Assembly (NCBI RefSeq): GCF_042611095.1
Contig: NZ_JBHFPV010000001.1
Span: 372,001 to 436,000 of the forward strand
Reading direction: 5' to 3'
From: Meishania litoralis
GTDB lineage: Bacteria > Bacteroidota > Bacteroidia > Flavobacteriales > Flavobacteriaceae
Length of the DNA stretch: 64,000 nt
Shown here piece by piece: positions 27,406 to 36,112 of this stretch (position 1 is the first letter of the stretch; each line of letters begins with the position of its first letter). The position numbers and the translations under genes are program-made. The notes beneath the pieces were generated by a model that was given only the letters and a program-made list of their open reading frames with translations, was not told where the DNA came from and ran no database searches.

Positions 27406-27954
27406 ATGAAGAAAACGTATTTTTTTATAACCATACTTCTATTATTCGCAGGTTGCAAGAAAGAAGTGGATACTACCTTCTTAATAACCAACAATAGTAT
27501 CGGAAAATTGGACAAAATAAGTCTGGCCCGTGACATCGAGGTAATCTATGCCCAAGATTCGGTCGTCAAAGACACCACCGTGGTCAACCTGTCCAACAAC
27601 ACCAAAAAAATCAAGATTTACGAAAAGGGGGGCAAACACCTCCTGACCTTAACGCCAAGTGCCGATAGTATACCAAGTATTGAAAATGTCAAAATCGAAG
27701 ACCCGCGGTTTATAACGGAAAAGGGTATAGGTCTGAACAGCACCTTTAAAGAAGTTAAGGAAAACTATGCCATTCGCAAGATAATTACCTCTATGAACAA
27801 TGTGGTCATCTTATTAAAAGATAGCGATATGTATTTTACCATCGACAAAAAAGAACTACCTTCTAGCCTGCAATATGGTTCGAGCAGTAATATTGAGGCC
27901 GTTCAGATTCCCGATAAGGCCAAAATCAAGTACCTTATGATCGGTTGGGAATAA
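27406..27954 (+). CDS. Lipoprotein of unknown function
   Basis: 182 residues. The leader MKKTYFFITILLLFAGCKK has a clear lipobox (Cys17). The mature part is beta-rich, with a repeated alternation of hydrophobic and charged residues, and ends in KYLMIGWE. I do not recognise the family. It starts five bases after the HerA-like gene, so the two probably share a transcript. A weak hairpin follows the stop. It may be surface or outer-membrane attached. Confidence 0.75.
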   Translation: MKKTYFFITILLLFAGCKKEVDTTFLITNNSIGKLDKISLARDIEVIYAQDSVVKDTTVVNLSNNTKKIKIYEKGGKHLLTLTPSADSIPSIENVKIEDPRFITEKGIGLNSTFKEVKENYAIRKIITSMNNVVILLKDSDMYFTIDKKELPSSLQYGSSSNIEAVQIPDKAKIKYLMIGWE

Positions 27955-27978
27955 AAGGTCAAACCTTTCTTGATTTTT
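27954..27978 (+). terminator. Weak terminator after the lipoprotein gene
   Basis: A six-base stem AAAGGT / ACCTTT (27954-27959 and 27963-27968) with a three-base loop is followed by CTTGATTTTT. The stem is short, so read-through is likely. Confidence 0.3.
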
Positions 27979-28017
27979 ATCACGGGCCGAACAAAAATCT
28001 AGAAAAGTAATCAATAT

Positions 28018-28995
28018 ATGAATCCCATACTACAATACTTGCTTGTTCGGCGTGCCAAGGACAAACTAAAGACCCAAAAAGGAGATGGGAAAATTTCCAA
28101 AAAACAACTTGTCAAAGAAGTACGTTCGGCCCAAGTTGAATTCACCCATTTCATCAAAGAACTACTTTTCATTACCATTGGGATTTTCGCTGCGGGCTTT
28201 GGCCTAAAAGGCTTTTTATTGCCCAACGAATTCATCGATGGCGGTGCCACTGGTGTTTCCCTCTTGATTCGCGTCAAATCGAATATACCATTGGGCGTGC
28301 TTTTAATACTGGTGAACATGCCTTTTCTTTTGCTTGGCGTCAAGACCATCGGAAAAAAATTTGCCCTCAAGAGCATTATAGCTATTCTGGTGTTGGCTTT
28401 GGTCGTCCATTTCATCAATTATCCTACGATTACCAGTGACAAACTTCTGATCGCTGTTTTTGGAGGCTTTTTTCTTGGTCTGGGCATTGGTATGGCCATG
28501 CGCGGAGGAGGGGTCATAGACGGAACGGAAGTGCTTGCCATTTATCTAAGTAGAAAATGGCATTTGACCGTCGGTGATGTATTGCTGATCATCAATATTC
28601 TCATCTTCTCGGCCGGTGCCTACTTACTATCGATAGAGATTGCGCTCTATGCCATTCTCACCTATTTAGTGGCCGCAAAGACCGTCGACTATGTGGTCGA
28701 TGGTGTCGAAGAATATATGGGTATTACCATAGTCTCACAAGAAAGTGAGGAAATCAGGATCATGCTGACCGAGAAATTAGGCAGGGCATGCACCATTTAC
28801 CAAGGTAAAGGTGGTTATAGGACGATAGATGGAAAACAGCTTTCGAACGAGATCGTATATACCGTGATTACCCGGCTTGAACTTGCCAAACTTAGCACCG
28901 AAATCGACAAAATAGATAAAAAAGCCTTCATCGTCATGAACGTGGTCAAGGACATCAAGGGCGGAATGATCAAGAAAAAACCCTTAAAGGACTAA
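28018..28995 (+). CDS. YitT-family membrane protein
   Basis: 325 residues with five to six hydrophobic segments: after a cytoplasmic N-terminal stretch come LLFITIGIFAAGFGLKGF, LLILVNMPFLLLG and later helices, then a C-terminal DUF2179 domain (GITIVSQESEEIRIMLTEKLGRACTIYQGKGGY). YitT-type proteins are common in Bacillota and Bacteroidota and their function is not known. It has no clear link to its neighbours. Family assignment is strong. Confidence 0.9.
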   Translation: MNPILQYLLVRRAKDKLKTQKGDGKISKKQLVKEVRSAQVEFTHFIKELLFITIGIFAAGFGLKGFLLPNEFIDGGATGVSLLIRVKSNIPLGVLLILVNMPFLLLGVKTIGKKFALKSIIAILVLALVVHFINYPTITSDKLLIAVFGGFFLGLGIGMAMRGGGVIDGTEVLAIYLSRKWHLTVGDVLLIINILIFSAGAYLLSIEIALYAILTYLVAAKTVDYVVDGVEEYMGITIVSQESEEIRIMLTEKLGRACTIYQGKGGYRTIDGKQLSNEIVYTVITRLELAKLSTEIDKIDKKAFIVMNVVKDIKGGMIKKKPLKD

Positions 28996-29083
28996 TCTAT
29001 CAAAGACGCGCCCTTGTTAATTTGTTCCTAATACTGGCGACGATTTGCGAACCTTTCTTTACTTTAAGGCAAACTATCCGGCC

Positions 29084-30043
29084 ATGAAACCAGTATTCGC
29101 CCTAATAGCATTTCTCTGTGCGACCTCCAGTTTTTGTCAATATAAATATGAACCCTCTGCGGAATATCCCTTCGGATTGCCCAATCCGGATGCGCCCCAA
29201 GAATTATTTGATTTTGCTCCCCTGATCGGTGAGTGCGACTGCAAGTCGATGACAAGAAAAGCAGATCAAACCTGGGCCGACCCTATAGATATGATATGGA
29301 GATTCAAATACATCATGAACGGAATGGCCGTGCAAGACGAAACATTAAAGGCTGACGGAAAACATTCGGGAAGTATTCGACAATTCATTGCGGATAGCAC
29401 GAAATGGTATGTACATTATTATAATTCGGGAGCGCCTTCCACTGTTCTGCCCGTTTGGGAAGGTAGTAAAAAAAGTAATGGGAATATTGTTCTTTACAGG
29501 GAGCAAAAAGCCCCGAACGGTAGCGAAGGTTTCTTTCGATTGACCTTTTCGAATCTTGATGGCAACGGATTCAATTGGGAAGGTGCCTGGGTCTCACGAG
29601 ATGAATCAATAGTCCATTCTACATGGAAAATCGATTGCACAAAAAGAGGTTCCCATATCAACGAGGGCGAAAAAGAGAAAATATTGACTGCCGCCAAAAA
29701 CTTTTCCAAAGCATATATGCACGGAGACCTCGATGCTATAGTAAATACGTACACCACGGATGGAAAGATTTTCCCGAACAACTCATCCATAATCGAAGGT
29801 CAAGAGGCCCTGCGCAAGTATTGGGAACAACCTAAGGGCGTAACCACGGTGTACCATGAACTCAGACCGACGGAAATCAATATTTTAGGAAACTATGCCT
29901 ATGATTATGGTTACTATCAGGGCAAGACCAAACAAGCGGATGGTGCCACCAACACATGGAAGGGTAAATATGTTGTCGTTTGGAAGAAAGTCATGGGCGC
30001 GTGGAAAATGTATCTCGATATCTGGAACCGGGTAAAAGAATGA
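29084..30043 (+). CDS. Secreted two-domain protein with C-terminal SnoaL/DUF4440-like domain
   Basis: 319 residues from the ATG at 29084, which gives a signal peptide ending near SSFCQ; an earlier start adds 13 residues of no clear value. The N-terminal domain (about residues 45-185) resembles DUF1579-type beta-barrels (IGECDCKSM, DETLKADGKHSGSIRQF). The C-terminal part (about 205-319) is SnoaL/NTF2-like (AAKNFSKAYMHGDLDAIVNTYTTDGKIFPNN). Such folds bind small ligands or act as small enzymes. Exported, function unknown. Convergent with the HxlR regulator gene. Confidence 0.78.
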   Translation: MKPVFALIAFLCATSSFCQYKYEPSAEYPFGLPNPDAPQELFDFAPLIGECDCKSMTRKADQTWADPIDMIWRFKYIMNGMAVQDETLKADGKHSGSIRQFIADSTKWYVHYYNSGAPSTVLPVWEGSKKSNGNIVLYREQKAPNGSEGFFRLTFSNLDGNGFNWEGAWVSRDESIVHSTWKIDCTKRGSHINEGEKEKILTAAKNFSKAYMHGDLDAIVNTYTTDGKIFPNNSSIIEGQEALRKYWEQPKGVTTVYHELRPTEINILGNYAYDYGYYQGKTKQADGATNTWKGKYVVVWKKVMGAWKMYLDIWNRVKE

Positions 30044-30062
30044 AATCAAAATGATTGATTTC
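30042..30062. terminator. AT-rich hairpin between convergent genes
   Basis: GAAATCA / TGATTTC (30042-30048, 30056-30062), a perfect seven-base stem with a seven-base loop between the stops of convergent genes. A bidirectional terminator is likely but the stem is weak. Confidence 0.35.
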
Positions 30063-30067
30063 TTATG

Positions 30068-30496
30068 CTATTTCCGCTGCGAATTTGCACGATTCGACAG
30101 CACACATTCCTTATATTTTTGCGCCCATTCGGTCAGTTCTATCAATCTTTGAAGGTACGAGTGGCCAAAGTCGGTCAGTTCGTACTCAACACGTATAGGT
30201 ACCTCGGGGTACATCGTTCTTTTGAGATAGCCATCGCCCTCGAGTTGTTTCAGCCGTTCGCTCAGTACCTTATTGGAAATACCATAAACCTTCTTTTTAA
30301 GTTCATTAAATCGTAAAACAGGGTAATATCCAAGATACATGATGATCAAAGTACTCCATTTATCGGAAACCGTCGCCATGACATCGCGAATAGGGCAAAT
30401 CAAATCGGCATCGCGTAGATCAAGATGCCCGAACATTTTTTTTAATTTTTTTGCCGATATAACTTTCTGATTTACAGTAATAGTTTCCAAATCCAT
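30068..30496 (-). CDS. HxlR-family winged-helix regulator
   Basis: 142 residues. The conserved part starts CPIRDVMATVSDKWSTLIIMYLG with the family cysteine near residue 35, then the recognition region RFNELKKKVYGISNKVLSERLKQLEGDGYLKR and the wing VPIRVEYELTDFG. HxlR proteins respond to formaldehyde, quinones, thiol stress or other small molecules. Divergent from an alpha/beta hydrolase gene, with 90 bases between the starts holding a perfect inverted repeat. It therefore probably represses or activates itself and the hydrolase. Confidence 0.93.
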   Translation of the reverse strand: MDLETITVNQKVISAKKLKKMFGHLDLRDADLICPIRDVMATVSDKWSTLIIMYLGYYPVLRFNELKKKVYGISNKVLSERLKQLEGDGYLKRTMYPEVPIRVEYELTDFGHSYLQRLIELTEWAQKYKECVLSNRANSQRK

Positions 30497-30505
30497 ACCA
30501 TGTTA

Positions 30506-30580
30506 TCTTTTTGTAACGTGATTCGAGACACGATTAATTTAATATTTTTGGTATTTATTAAAAACTAAGTTACAAAAAGA
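30506..30580. promoter_or_regulatory. Perfect 12-bp inverted repeat pair in the HxlR/hydrolase promoter
   Basis: TCTTTTTGTAAC (30506-30517) and its exact reverse complement GTTACAAAAAGA (30569-30580), 51 bases apart, one site close to each divergent start. The -7 box of the hydrolase (TATTTTTG, 30543-30550) lies between them. This arrangement is what an HxlR dimer pair with shared control would need. Binding is inferred, not shown. Confidence 0.55.
30543..30550 (+). promoter_or_regulatory. Candidate -7 box of the alpha/beta hydrolase gene
   Basis: TATTTTTG is an exact match to TAnnTTTG and lies 36 bases before the ATG at 30587. A TTG upstream at the right spacing was not found. Confidence 0.4.
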
Positions 30581-30586
30581 AACTTA

Positions 30587-31426
30587 ATGAAAAAGCTCAT
30601 CGAGAAATATATCCCATTGGTATATGGGCATTATTACAACTTGCTATCGTTGGTCGTACCCCAGAAAACGGCTGAAAAGGCCTTTCATCTTTTTTGTACG
30701 GTTCGAAAGGGCAAAGTTCTTCCCCATCAAAAAGATTATTTGAACAATTGCAAACACGAGTTGCTGGACGTTGAAGGATACCAAATCCAAACCTATAACT
30801 GGCCTGGAAACAAGGGCACTGTTCTTTTGATCCATGGTTGGGAAAGTAATTCTTTTCGATGGCGTAATCTTATTGCCGAGCTAGAAAAAGATAACTTCAA
30901 CATTCTTGCATTCGATGCCCCCGGCCATGGGTATTCTTCGGGCAAACATCTTCACGTTCCGCTTTATTCCGAAATATTGCAAAACCTTATAGAAAGGTAT
31001 AGGCCCGGCTATCTTGTAGCCCATTCGGTCGGTGGAATGACCGTACTGTACAACGAGCATATAAACAAAAGCAAAGATGTATCCAAAATTGTTACGGTAG
31101 CTTCACCTTCGGAGTTCTTTGAAATCATGGAGCATTTTCAAAATATTCTAAGGTTCAACGACAGAACAATGCGCGCCTTGGATCAATATGTTTTCAATAG
31201 GTTCGGTTTTTATATCCGTGAATTTTCAACTTCTGAATTCGTCAAAGGAAATACTAAAAAAGGACTTCTTCTTCACGATAAACTGGATAAAGTTACCCCC
31301 TATCATGCCTCGGTAAAAGTACAGGCCAACTGGAAGAAAAGTAAGCTAATATCTACGGAAGGACTTGGACACTCATTGCACCAAGATGAAATCAATTATC
31401 AGATTATAGATTTTTTGAAGTCTTAA
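30587..31426 (+). CDS. Alpha/beta hydrolase
   Basis: Cytoplasmic alpha/beta hydrolase of 279 residues. LLIHGWESNSFRWRNLI is the oxyanion-hole region, LVAHSVGG contains the nucleophile elbow serine, a later Asp in LLLHDKLDK and His in GLGHSLHQDE complete the triad. Substrate unknown: an ester, thioester or epoxide are possible. Divergent HxlR regulator and shared inverted repeat suggest it is induced by a small molecule the hydrolase may break down. Next comes a VOC protein gene in the same direction, 31 bases on. Confidence 0.9.
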   Translation: MKKLIEKYIPLVYGHYYNLLSLVVPQKTAEKAFHLFCTVRKGKVLPHQKDYLNNCKHELLDVEGYQIQTYNWPGNKGTVLLIHGWESNSFRWRNLIAELEKDNFNILAFDAPGHGYSSGKHLHVPLYSEILQNLIERYRPGYLVAHSVGGMTVLYNEHINKSKDVSKIVTVASPSEFFEIMEHFQNILRFNDRTMRALDQYVFNRFGFYIREFSTSEFVKGNTKKGLLLHDKLDKVTPYHASVKVQANWKKSKLISTEGLGHSLHQDEINYQIIDFLKS

Positions 31427-31457
31427 TAATGAATTAATTTTATGACAAATCTTTGAT

Positions 31458-31883
31458 ATGGACAACTTGACTCCTTTTCACATTGCAATACCTGTTCATA
31501 ATTTGGCCGAATGCCGTACTTTTTATCGCGAGGTGTTGAATTGTGAAGAAGGTAGAAGCAGCGAACATTGGGTAGATTTCAATCTTTTTGGCCATCAGTT
31601 GGTCATTCATTATAAACCAAAGGCCGAAAGTGAGGTTCTGCACCATAACCCCGTAGATGGGCATAATGTACCGGTACCGCACTATGGGGTGGTCTTGCCT
31701 TGGGATACTTTTCAGGTTTTTGCAAAAGAACTTGAAGCAAAAAGAATCGATTTCATCATCAAGCCCTATGTGCGTTTTGAAGGACAGGTCGGCGAACAGG
31801 CAACCATGTTCTTTTTAGACCCTGCAGGAAACGCCTTGGAATTCAAGGCCTTTAAAGATATTGGACAATTGTTCGCAAAATAG
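31458..31883 (+). CDS. VOC-superfamily (glyoxalase-like) protein
   Basis: 141 residues with paired beta-alpha-beta-beta-beta modules. HIAIPVHNL near the start and VIHYKP, VPHYGVVL and DPAGNALEFK contribute typical metal ligands (His, His, Glu). This superfamily includes glyoxalase I, dioxygenases and fosfomycin/bleomycin resistance proteins. It follows the alpha/beta hydrolase gene closely on the same strand, so a joint role in small-molecule detoxification is possible. A second, unrelated VOC gene is at 43346-43717. Confidence 0.86.
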   Translation: MDNLTPFHIAIPVHNLAECRTFYREVLNCEEGRSSEHWVDFNLFGHQLVIHYKPKAESEVLHHNPVDGHNVPVPHYGVVLPWDTFQVFAKELEAKRIDFIIKPYVRFEGQVGEQATMFFLDPAGNALEFKAFKDIGQLFAK

Positions 31884-31975
31884 CGAAAAACGTTCTAAAA
31901 TGAATTTTGTAAAAATCCGTCCGTCTTATACCGCTTCATAAATAATCTTTTTTTTGCGAAAACCTCGACCATGGA

Positions 31976-34900
31976 TTATCTGTTTACAATAAAGGCCTTG
32001 GCATCTCGGTGTCCATCCGACTCAAAAGTGATATAATAAACCCCATTGGAAAGGGTGCTAACATCGATTTCCTCAAAAGCACCATGTTCCATGTCAAAAA
32101 CCTTGCCCGCCAATTTTTGTCTAAGGCTATTGAACAACGTGACACTTACTTCGGTCGATTCGTATGTCCGTAAATCAACATTCAATTGACCTTCGGTCGG
32201 GTTAGGGTAAATGATAGGCTCAAAATCAGCTTCTTCCAATTCTTGAACGGTTATTTCAGAAATGTCGGTAAAACTGCCTTCAGTAGTCGTTACCGTTATC
32301 GAAACCGAACCTTCGGAAAGCGCAGTTACGTTTCCTTCTGCATCTACCGTGGCAATGTTTTCATCACTCGTCGACCATACCACGGAGCCGTTGTCGGCAT
32401 TAGCCGGCGATATCGTTGCATTCAAACTTAAGGTCTCACCAACATATAAAACTGCAGTGGCCAAAGAAACACTCACTCCAGTAACGTGCACAACGTTATT
32501 ATTCACATTAACAACTGTTGTCGCACTAAAACCACCATCATTGGTCGTAACCATAATTGAAGCGGTACCTTCAGAAACGGCGGTCACCAAACCATTGCCA
32601 TCGACCGTAGCGATACTTGCATCACTGGTAGACCATACCACGGAGCTATCCGTGGCATTTGACGGGGCGATTATTGCCGTAAACCCTATGGTCTCATCTT
32701 CTGCCAATGTTACCTCATCAGAAGCCAAACTGACCCCACTTACTTGTACAATGCCATCAGAAACCGTAATTTCCCGAGTTGCGGTAAATCCTCCATCATC
32801 GGTCGTGACCGTGATTGTCACCGTACCTTCCGCTATTGCGGTTACGCGTCCGTTTGCGTCGATTGCGGCAATATTGGGATCGCTTGTACTCCATGATACC
32901 CCCGTATTACTGGCATTGGTCGGGTCTATCAAAGCGGTCAAGTCAACATTTTCCCCAACATTCAAAACAAGTTCACCCGATGAAAGGGATACACCGGCAA
33001 CCGCAATAGTACTTAAACTCGTAAACCTCCATCTCATGAAATCAGAGCCGTCGTTCAAATAAGTCTTTATACTCGCGCCGCTCGAGGTCGAATTATTCTC
33101 AACCCCTAGATATAGGCCATTGCTCTTGCTTTTGATCGCATATTCGTCGTTTCCTAAATATTCAACGGCCCATAATTGATTGACATTACCATGGTACGGG
33201 TACTGCAAGACATTAGTTCCCGAACTTTGTCCATCTTGTTCTACATCCAAATAATAGCTACTATGTTCCGCCTCGATCGTAAAAAAGCCACTTTCCGCTG
33301 ACTCGAACATAAATTGCTGGCTAGTTGCCCCACTCAAGTCAGACTGTATAATATCGGCCAAAGATTCGGTTGAGGAATCGAAAACATCCATCACCAAACC
33401 ACTTCCTACGTTTGTCAATCGATAACTTCCCTGTTGTATACTTGTGGTACCAGTATTTGGGTTCAACTGATCGATCCACTCCTCTATCAGCGCAACCGCT
33501 TTTTCATCCACTAAATTCTTGGCCAGCGGCGGCATCATTATTGTGGTATTCACCGAATTCGTCCTATGGTATAGTATTGACTTCGAGGCATCTCCGGGCA
33601 CGAGTATTTTTTCACCTTGAACACCTATTGGTGTGTTTGTGCCAGCGGTCAAAAGACCGGTTTGTTCCAAAGTATTGAACAATCTTAGGTCAAACTGCGC
33701 TCTTTCACCTGATCTACCCGGACGATGACAGTAGGCACAGTTAAGGTCTAGATAAGACCGTGCTTTTTCATCCAAGGTCGCCGTTGGATCGTTCATGGCT
33801 TTGTGTGTTTGATATTGTGCCGCCTTGGCATCGTCGATACTTTCATTCAATATGCCCAAATGGCTCAGCGTGACCAATTGGTTTGCATCGATACCTGTTT
33901 TATCATAAACGATATTTTTGTTGAGATATCTCGTTCTAGGGCCTAAACTACCACCGGTATCATGGCAGGCAAAACATTCGGGGCTATTGGGGTAATGCCA
34001 TACCTGGGTTCGCGTGCTACCATCTTCTTTGGTAACCGTTATTTGCTCATCCAAACTGTCGTACAATAGAACAGCATCTGTGCCTTGTTCGTTCCATTTA
34101 TAAACTAAATAGTAATAAGATTCGTCTTCAGCCTTTATGACCAGTCTTGTTTCCAATCTTCTGATTACAGAAGGATTGCCCTCATCAACCGGCAGCTCAA
34201 GATGCTTGATCAAAACTGAGCCCACAGGAAATTCCCAATCGCCGTTCTCCGAAAACTCAATTTGCTCTTCAGGGGTATCATGAGTTCCATCGTTCGGTAT
34301 TGCCATCCATCGTCTTTTCAAGGCCCCATCAGACCAGAATGCCTCTGTCATGTCATAAGGGATAACCCCATCATTTGGTGTCAAAGTCAACAGGTCTTCA
34401 AATATTCCAGTTTGTGACAAAAGCAGTGGAACTTCCGAAAAATTCCCAGAGTTCTGGGTAAGTCTGTATAAGTAAACACCATCGCCCTCACTCAATAAAT
34501 ACAATTCACCACTTTGATCCTCTCCAAAAGAGATGATATCGGTCGGTGAAAACTGGGTCAAAAACTCGTATTCACCCGTTGCGGTGTCCACCGCCCAAAT
34601 CTCTTCGCCCACACCATAATCTGCGCAGATATATTTACCGTAGAAATCGGGCATTTCATTGCCTCTATAGACAAACCCACCAATAATGGCGTTGGCATCG
34701 GCACGTGGAAAGGCGACCAAGGGATGCTCATGGGGCATACCATTGTACATGGTTGTACATTGACTTGAACCTCCGGCAATATTCCCCTCAAATATGGGCC
34801 AACCATAATTCTTACCTTTTGAAACAACATTTATTTCTTCATGGGTATTCTCACCGATCTCACCGATGTACATTATTCCTGTCTCGCGGTCTTTGGTCAT

Positions 34901-35806
34901 TCTATGCGGATTTCGGTGTCCTAACGTATAGTATTCCTCAAAGTTCTCGCCAGTAGGGCTCAAAAACGGATTATCATTTGGAATAAAATAGCCCACCCCT
35001 GAAAGCTCATCGCTAAATCGTGAAGCTTCGGGCATTTTTCGAATAGGTGCATGACTACGCACGGGATCCATATCGACATCGATACGCAATACCCCACCAT
35101 CCAAATTGCCAGCTATATCTTGAGGTTTACTGTAGGCACATTGATCTGCGGTGGCAATATATAAGAAGCCGTCATCGCCAAAGACCATTCCACCACCCCT
35201 ATGTGTCGATCCGTACATTCTCATCTTCATCATTGTCAGGTCTGAGCCCGGCACCATTTCATAGGTTACGGGATTTACCTCGATTCTCTTCAAGATTAGA
35301 AAACTGCCCCAATAATCTTCAAGGTTGCAGCCAAAGCCACTCAAAAACGCATTGGGATAATGTCTCCCTTGAGCGTCTTTGGTCGTGTACCACATATACA
35401 TATGGTTCTTACCTGCTTGACCAAACTCCGGATGAATGGCCAGACCCAAAAAGCCACCATCCCAAACAATACCCACCTCATCGGAAAAATCGGCTACCAA
35501 ATTCTTGCTACTAACGGCATCATCATTTTGGAACCAATACACAATACCATTACGCTGCCCCACCACCAATACATTAGTGTTCGGTATTGGGGAAAAGGTA
35601 AGCGGCGAATCAAAACTAAGGTTCGGAAACGCAATTCGATAGGGCTTGTCACTCGTCGGCTGATCCGGAAATATTCCGTTCAAAAATTTACCCATAGGTT
35701 CGGGCGAAGTTAAACCAGGACCGGCAAAAAAAGGGATAAAAGACAGAAGACCTATGGCCAAGCCAAATACAAAGAGTCGTTTAATATGTGGGGTAATTAT
35801 ACTCAT
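31976..35806 (-). CDS. T9SS-exported sugar dehydrogenase-like / cytochrome c / lectin multidomain protein
   Basis: 1276 residues. After a signal peptide, the first 400 residues form a PQQ-dependent sugar dehydrogenase (GSDH)-like propeller (LGHRNPHRMTKD, EINVVSKGKNYGWP). A region with two c-type heme sites follows: CFACH near residue 612 and CAYCH near 690. A ricin-type lectin module covers about 790-930. Three bacterial Ig-like (Big_2) repeats fill about 935-1190, visible as repeated VVWSTSD...IATVD blocks. The last 75 residues are a T9SS sorting domain (YPNPTEGQLNVDL...NGVYYITF). The protein would be exported to the cell surface, bind carbohydrate and oxidise a sugar with electrons passed to the hemes. 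Redox partner and substrate are unknown. Confidence 0.9.
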   Translation of the reverse strand: MSIITPHIKRLFVFGLAIGLLSFIPFFAGPGLTSPEPMGKFLNGIFPDQPTSDKPYRIAFPNLSFDSPLTFSPIPNTNVLVVGQRNGIVYWFQNDDAVSSKNLVADFSDEVGIVWDGGFLGLAIHPEFGQAGKNHMYMWYTTKDAQGRHYPNAFLSGFGCNLEDYWGSFLILKRIEVNPVTYEMVPGSDLTMMKMRMYGSTHRGGGMVFGDDGFLYIATADQCAYSKPQDIAGNLDGGVLRIDVDMDPVRSHAPIRKMPEASRFSDELSGVGYFIPNDNPFLSPTGENFEEYYTLGHRNPHRMTKDRETGIMYIGEIGENTHEEINVVSKGKNYGWPIFEGNIAGGSSQCTTMYNGMPHEHPLVAFPRADANAIIGGFVYRGNEMPDFYGKYICADYGVGEEIWAVDTATGEYEFLTQFSPTDIISFGEDQSGELYLLSEGDGVYLYRLTQNSGNFSEVPLLLSQTGIFEDLLTLTPNDGVIPYDMTEAFWSDGALKRRWMAIPNDGTHDTPEEQIEFSENGDWEFPVGSVLIKHLELPVDEGNPSVIRRLETRLVIKAEDESYYYLVYKWNEQGTDAVLLYDSLDEQITVTKEDGSTRTQVWHYPNSPECFACHDTGGSLGPRTRYLNKNIVYDKTGIDANQLVTLSHLGILNESIDDAKAAQYQTHKAMNDPTATLDEKARSYLDLNCAYCHRPGRSGERAQFDLRLFNTLEQTGLLTAGTNTPIGVQGEKILVPGDASKSILYHRTNSVNTTIMMPPLAKNLVDEKAVALIEEWIDQLNPNTGTTSIQQGSYRLTNVGSGLVMDVFDSSTESLADIIQSDLSGATSQQFMFESAESGFFTIEAEHSSYYLDVEQDGQSSGTNVLQYPYHGNVNQLWAVEYLGNDEYAIKSKSNGLYLGVENNSTSSGASIKTYLNDGSDFMRWRFTSLSTIAVAGVSLSSGELVLNVGENVDLTALIDPTNASNTGVSWSTSDPNIAAIDANGRVTAIAEGTVTITVTTDDGGFTATREITVSDGIVQVSGVSLASDEVTLAEDETIGFTAIIAPSNATDSSVVWSTSDASIATVDGNGLVTAVSEGTASIMVTTNDGGFSATTVVNVNNNVVHVTGVSVSLATAVLYVGETLSLNATISPANADNGSVVWSTSDENIATVDAEGNVTALSEGSVSITVTTTEGSFTDISEITVQELEEADFEPIIYPNPTEGQLNVDLRTYESTEVSVTLFNSLRQKLAGKVFDMEHGAFEEIDVSTLSNGVYYITFESDGHRDAKAFIVNR

Positions 35807-36112
35807 TTCTTTTATTTAGAAAAATACTTACAGGGTACAACGAACCCTGACTTGAATCGACGAAATTACCACACCTGTTAATGGCCGAAAATGATTTTTG
35901 TCATATTGCATCGATTTTCGATATTGTTCGTTCCGTTTTTCGACATACGCCTAAAATCATCGTTATAAGACCAGTATATAAAATAATATACAGCTGAAAT
36001 TGAAGATTTTCAGGTAGGCACAAAGAATTGTTGGCCTCGATCGCATCAGTGTAGTAATTGTGAGGTACTAATCAAGAGTTCAATTAGCAGGCTGCGCTTT
36101 TTTAGAAGTAAA
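35807..36112. other. Intergenic region upstream of the multidomain dehydrogenase gene
   Basis: No reading frame worth naming. It contains the leader of the minus-strand dehydrogenase gene with a small inverted repeat (35831-35849) and a moderately AT-rich remainder. No convincing terminator for the AKR gene that ends at 36113 was seen. Confidence 0.55.
35831..35849. promoter_or_regulatory. Six-base inverted repeat ahead of the multidomain dehydrogenase
   Basis: CAGGGTACAACGAACCCTG is an inverted repeat CAGGGT / ACCCTG with a seven-base spacer, 25 bases upstream of the start at 35806. It could be an operator or a hairpin in the leader. It is short and may be chance. Confidence 0.3.

Noticed and set aside
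32240..33010. Repeated DNA in this stretch as a possible tandem repeat element
   Set aside because: The repeats are explained by three similar Ig-like domains in one protein; identity is too low and unit length matches domain length.
32262..33062. 266-codon plus-strand open frame over the Ig-like repeats
   Set aside because: Antisense to the three Big_2 repeats of the multidomain dehydrogenase; its own repeats come only from those units.
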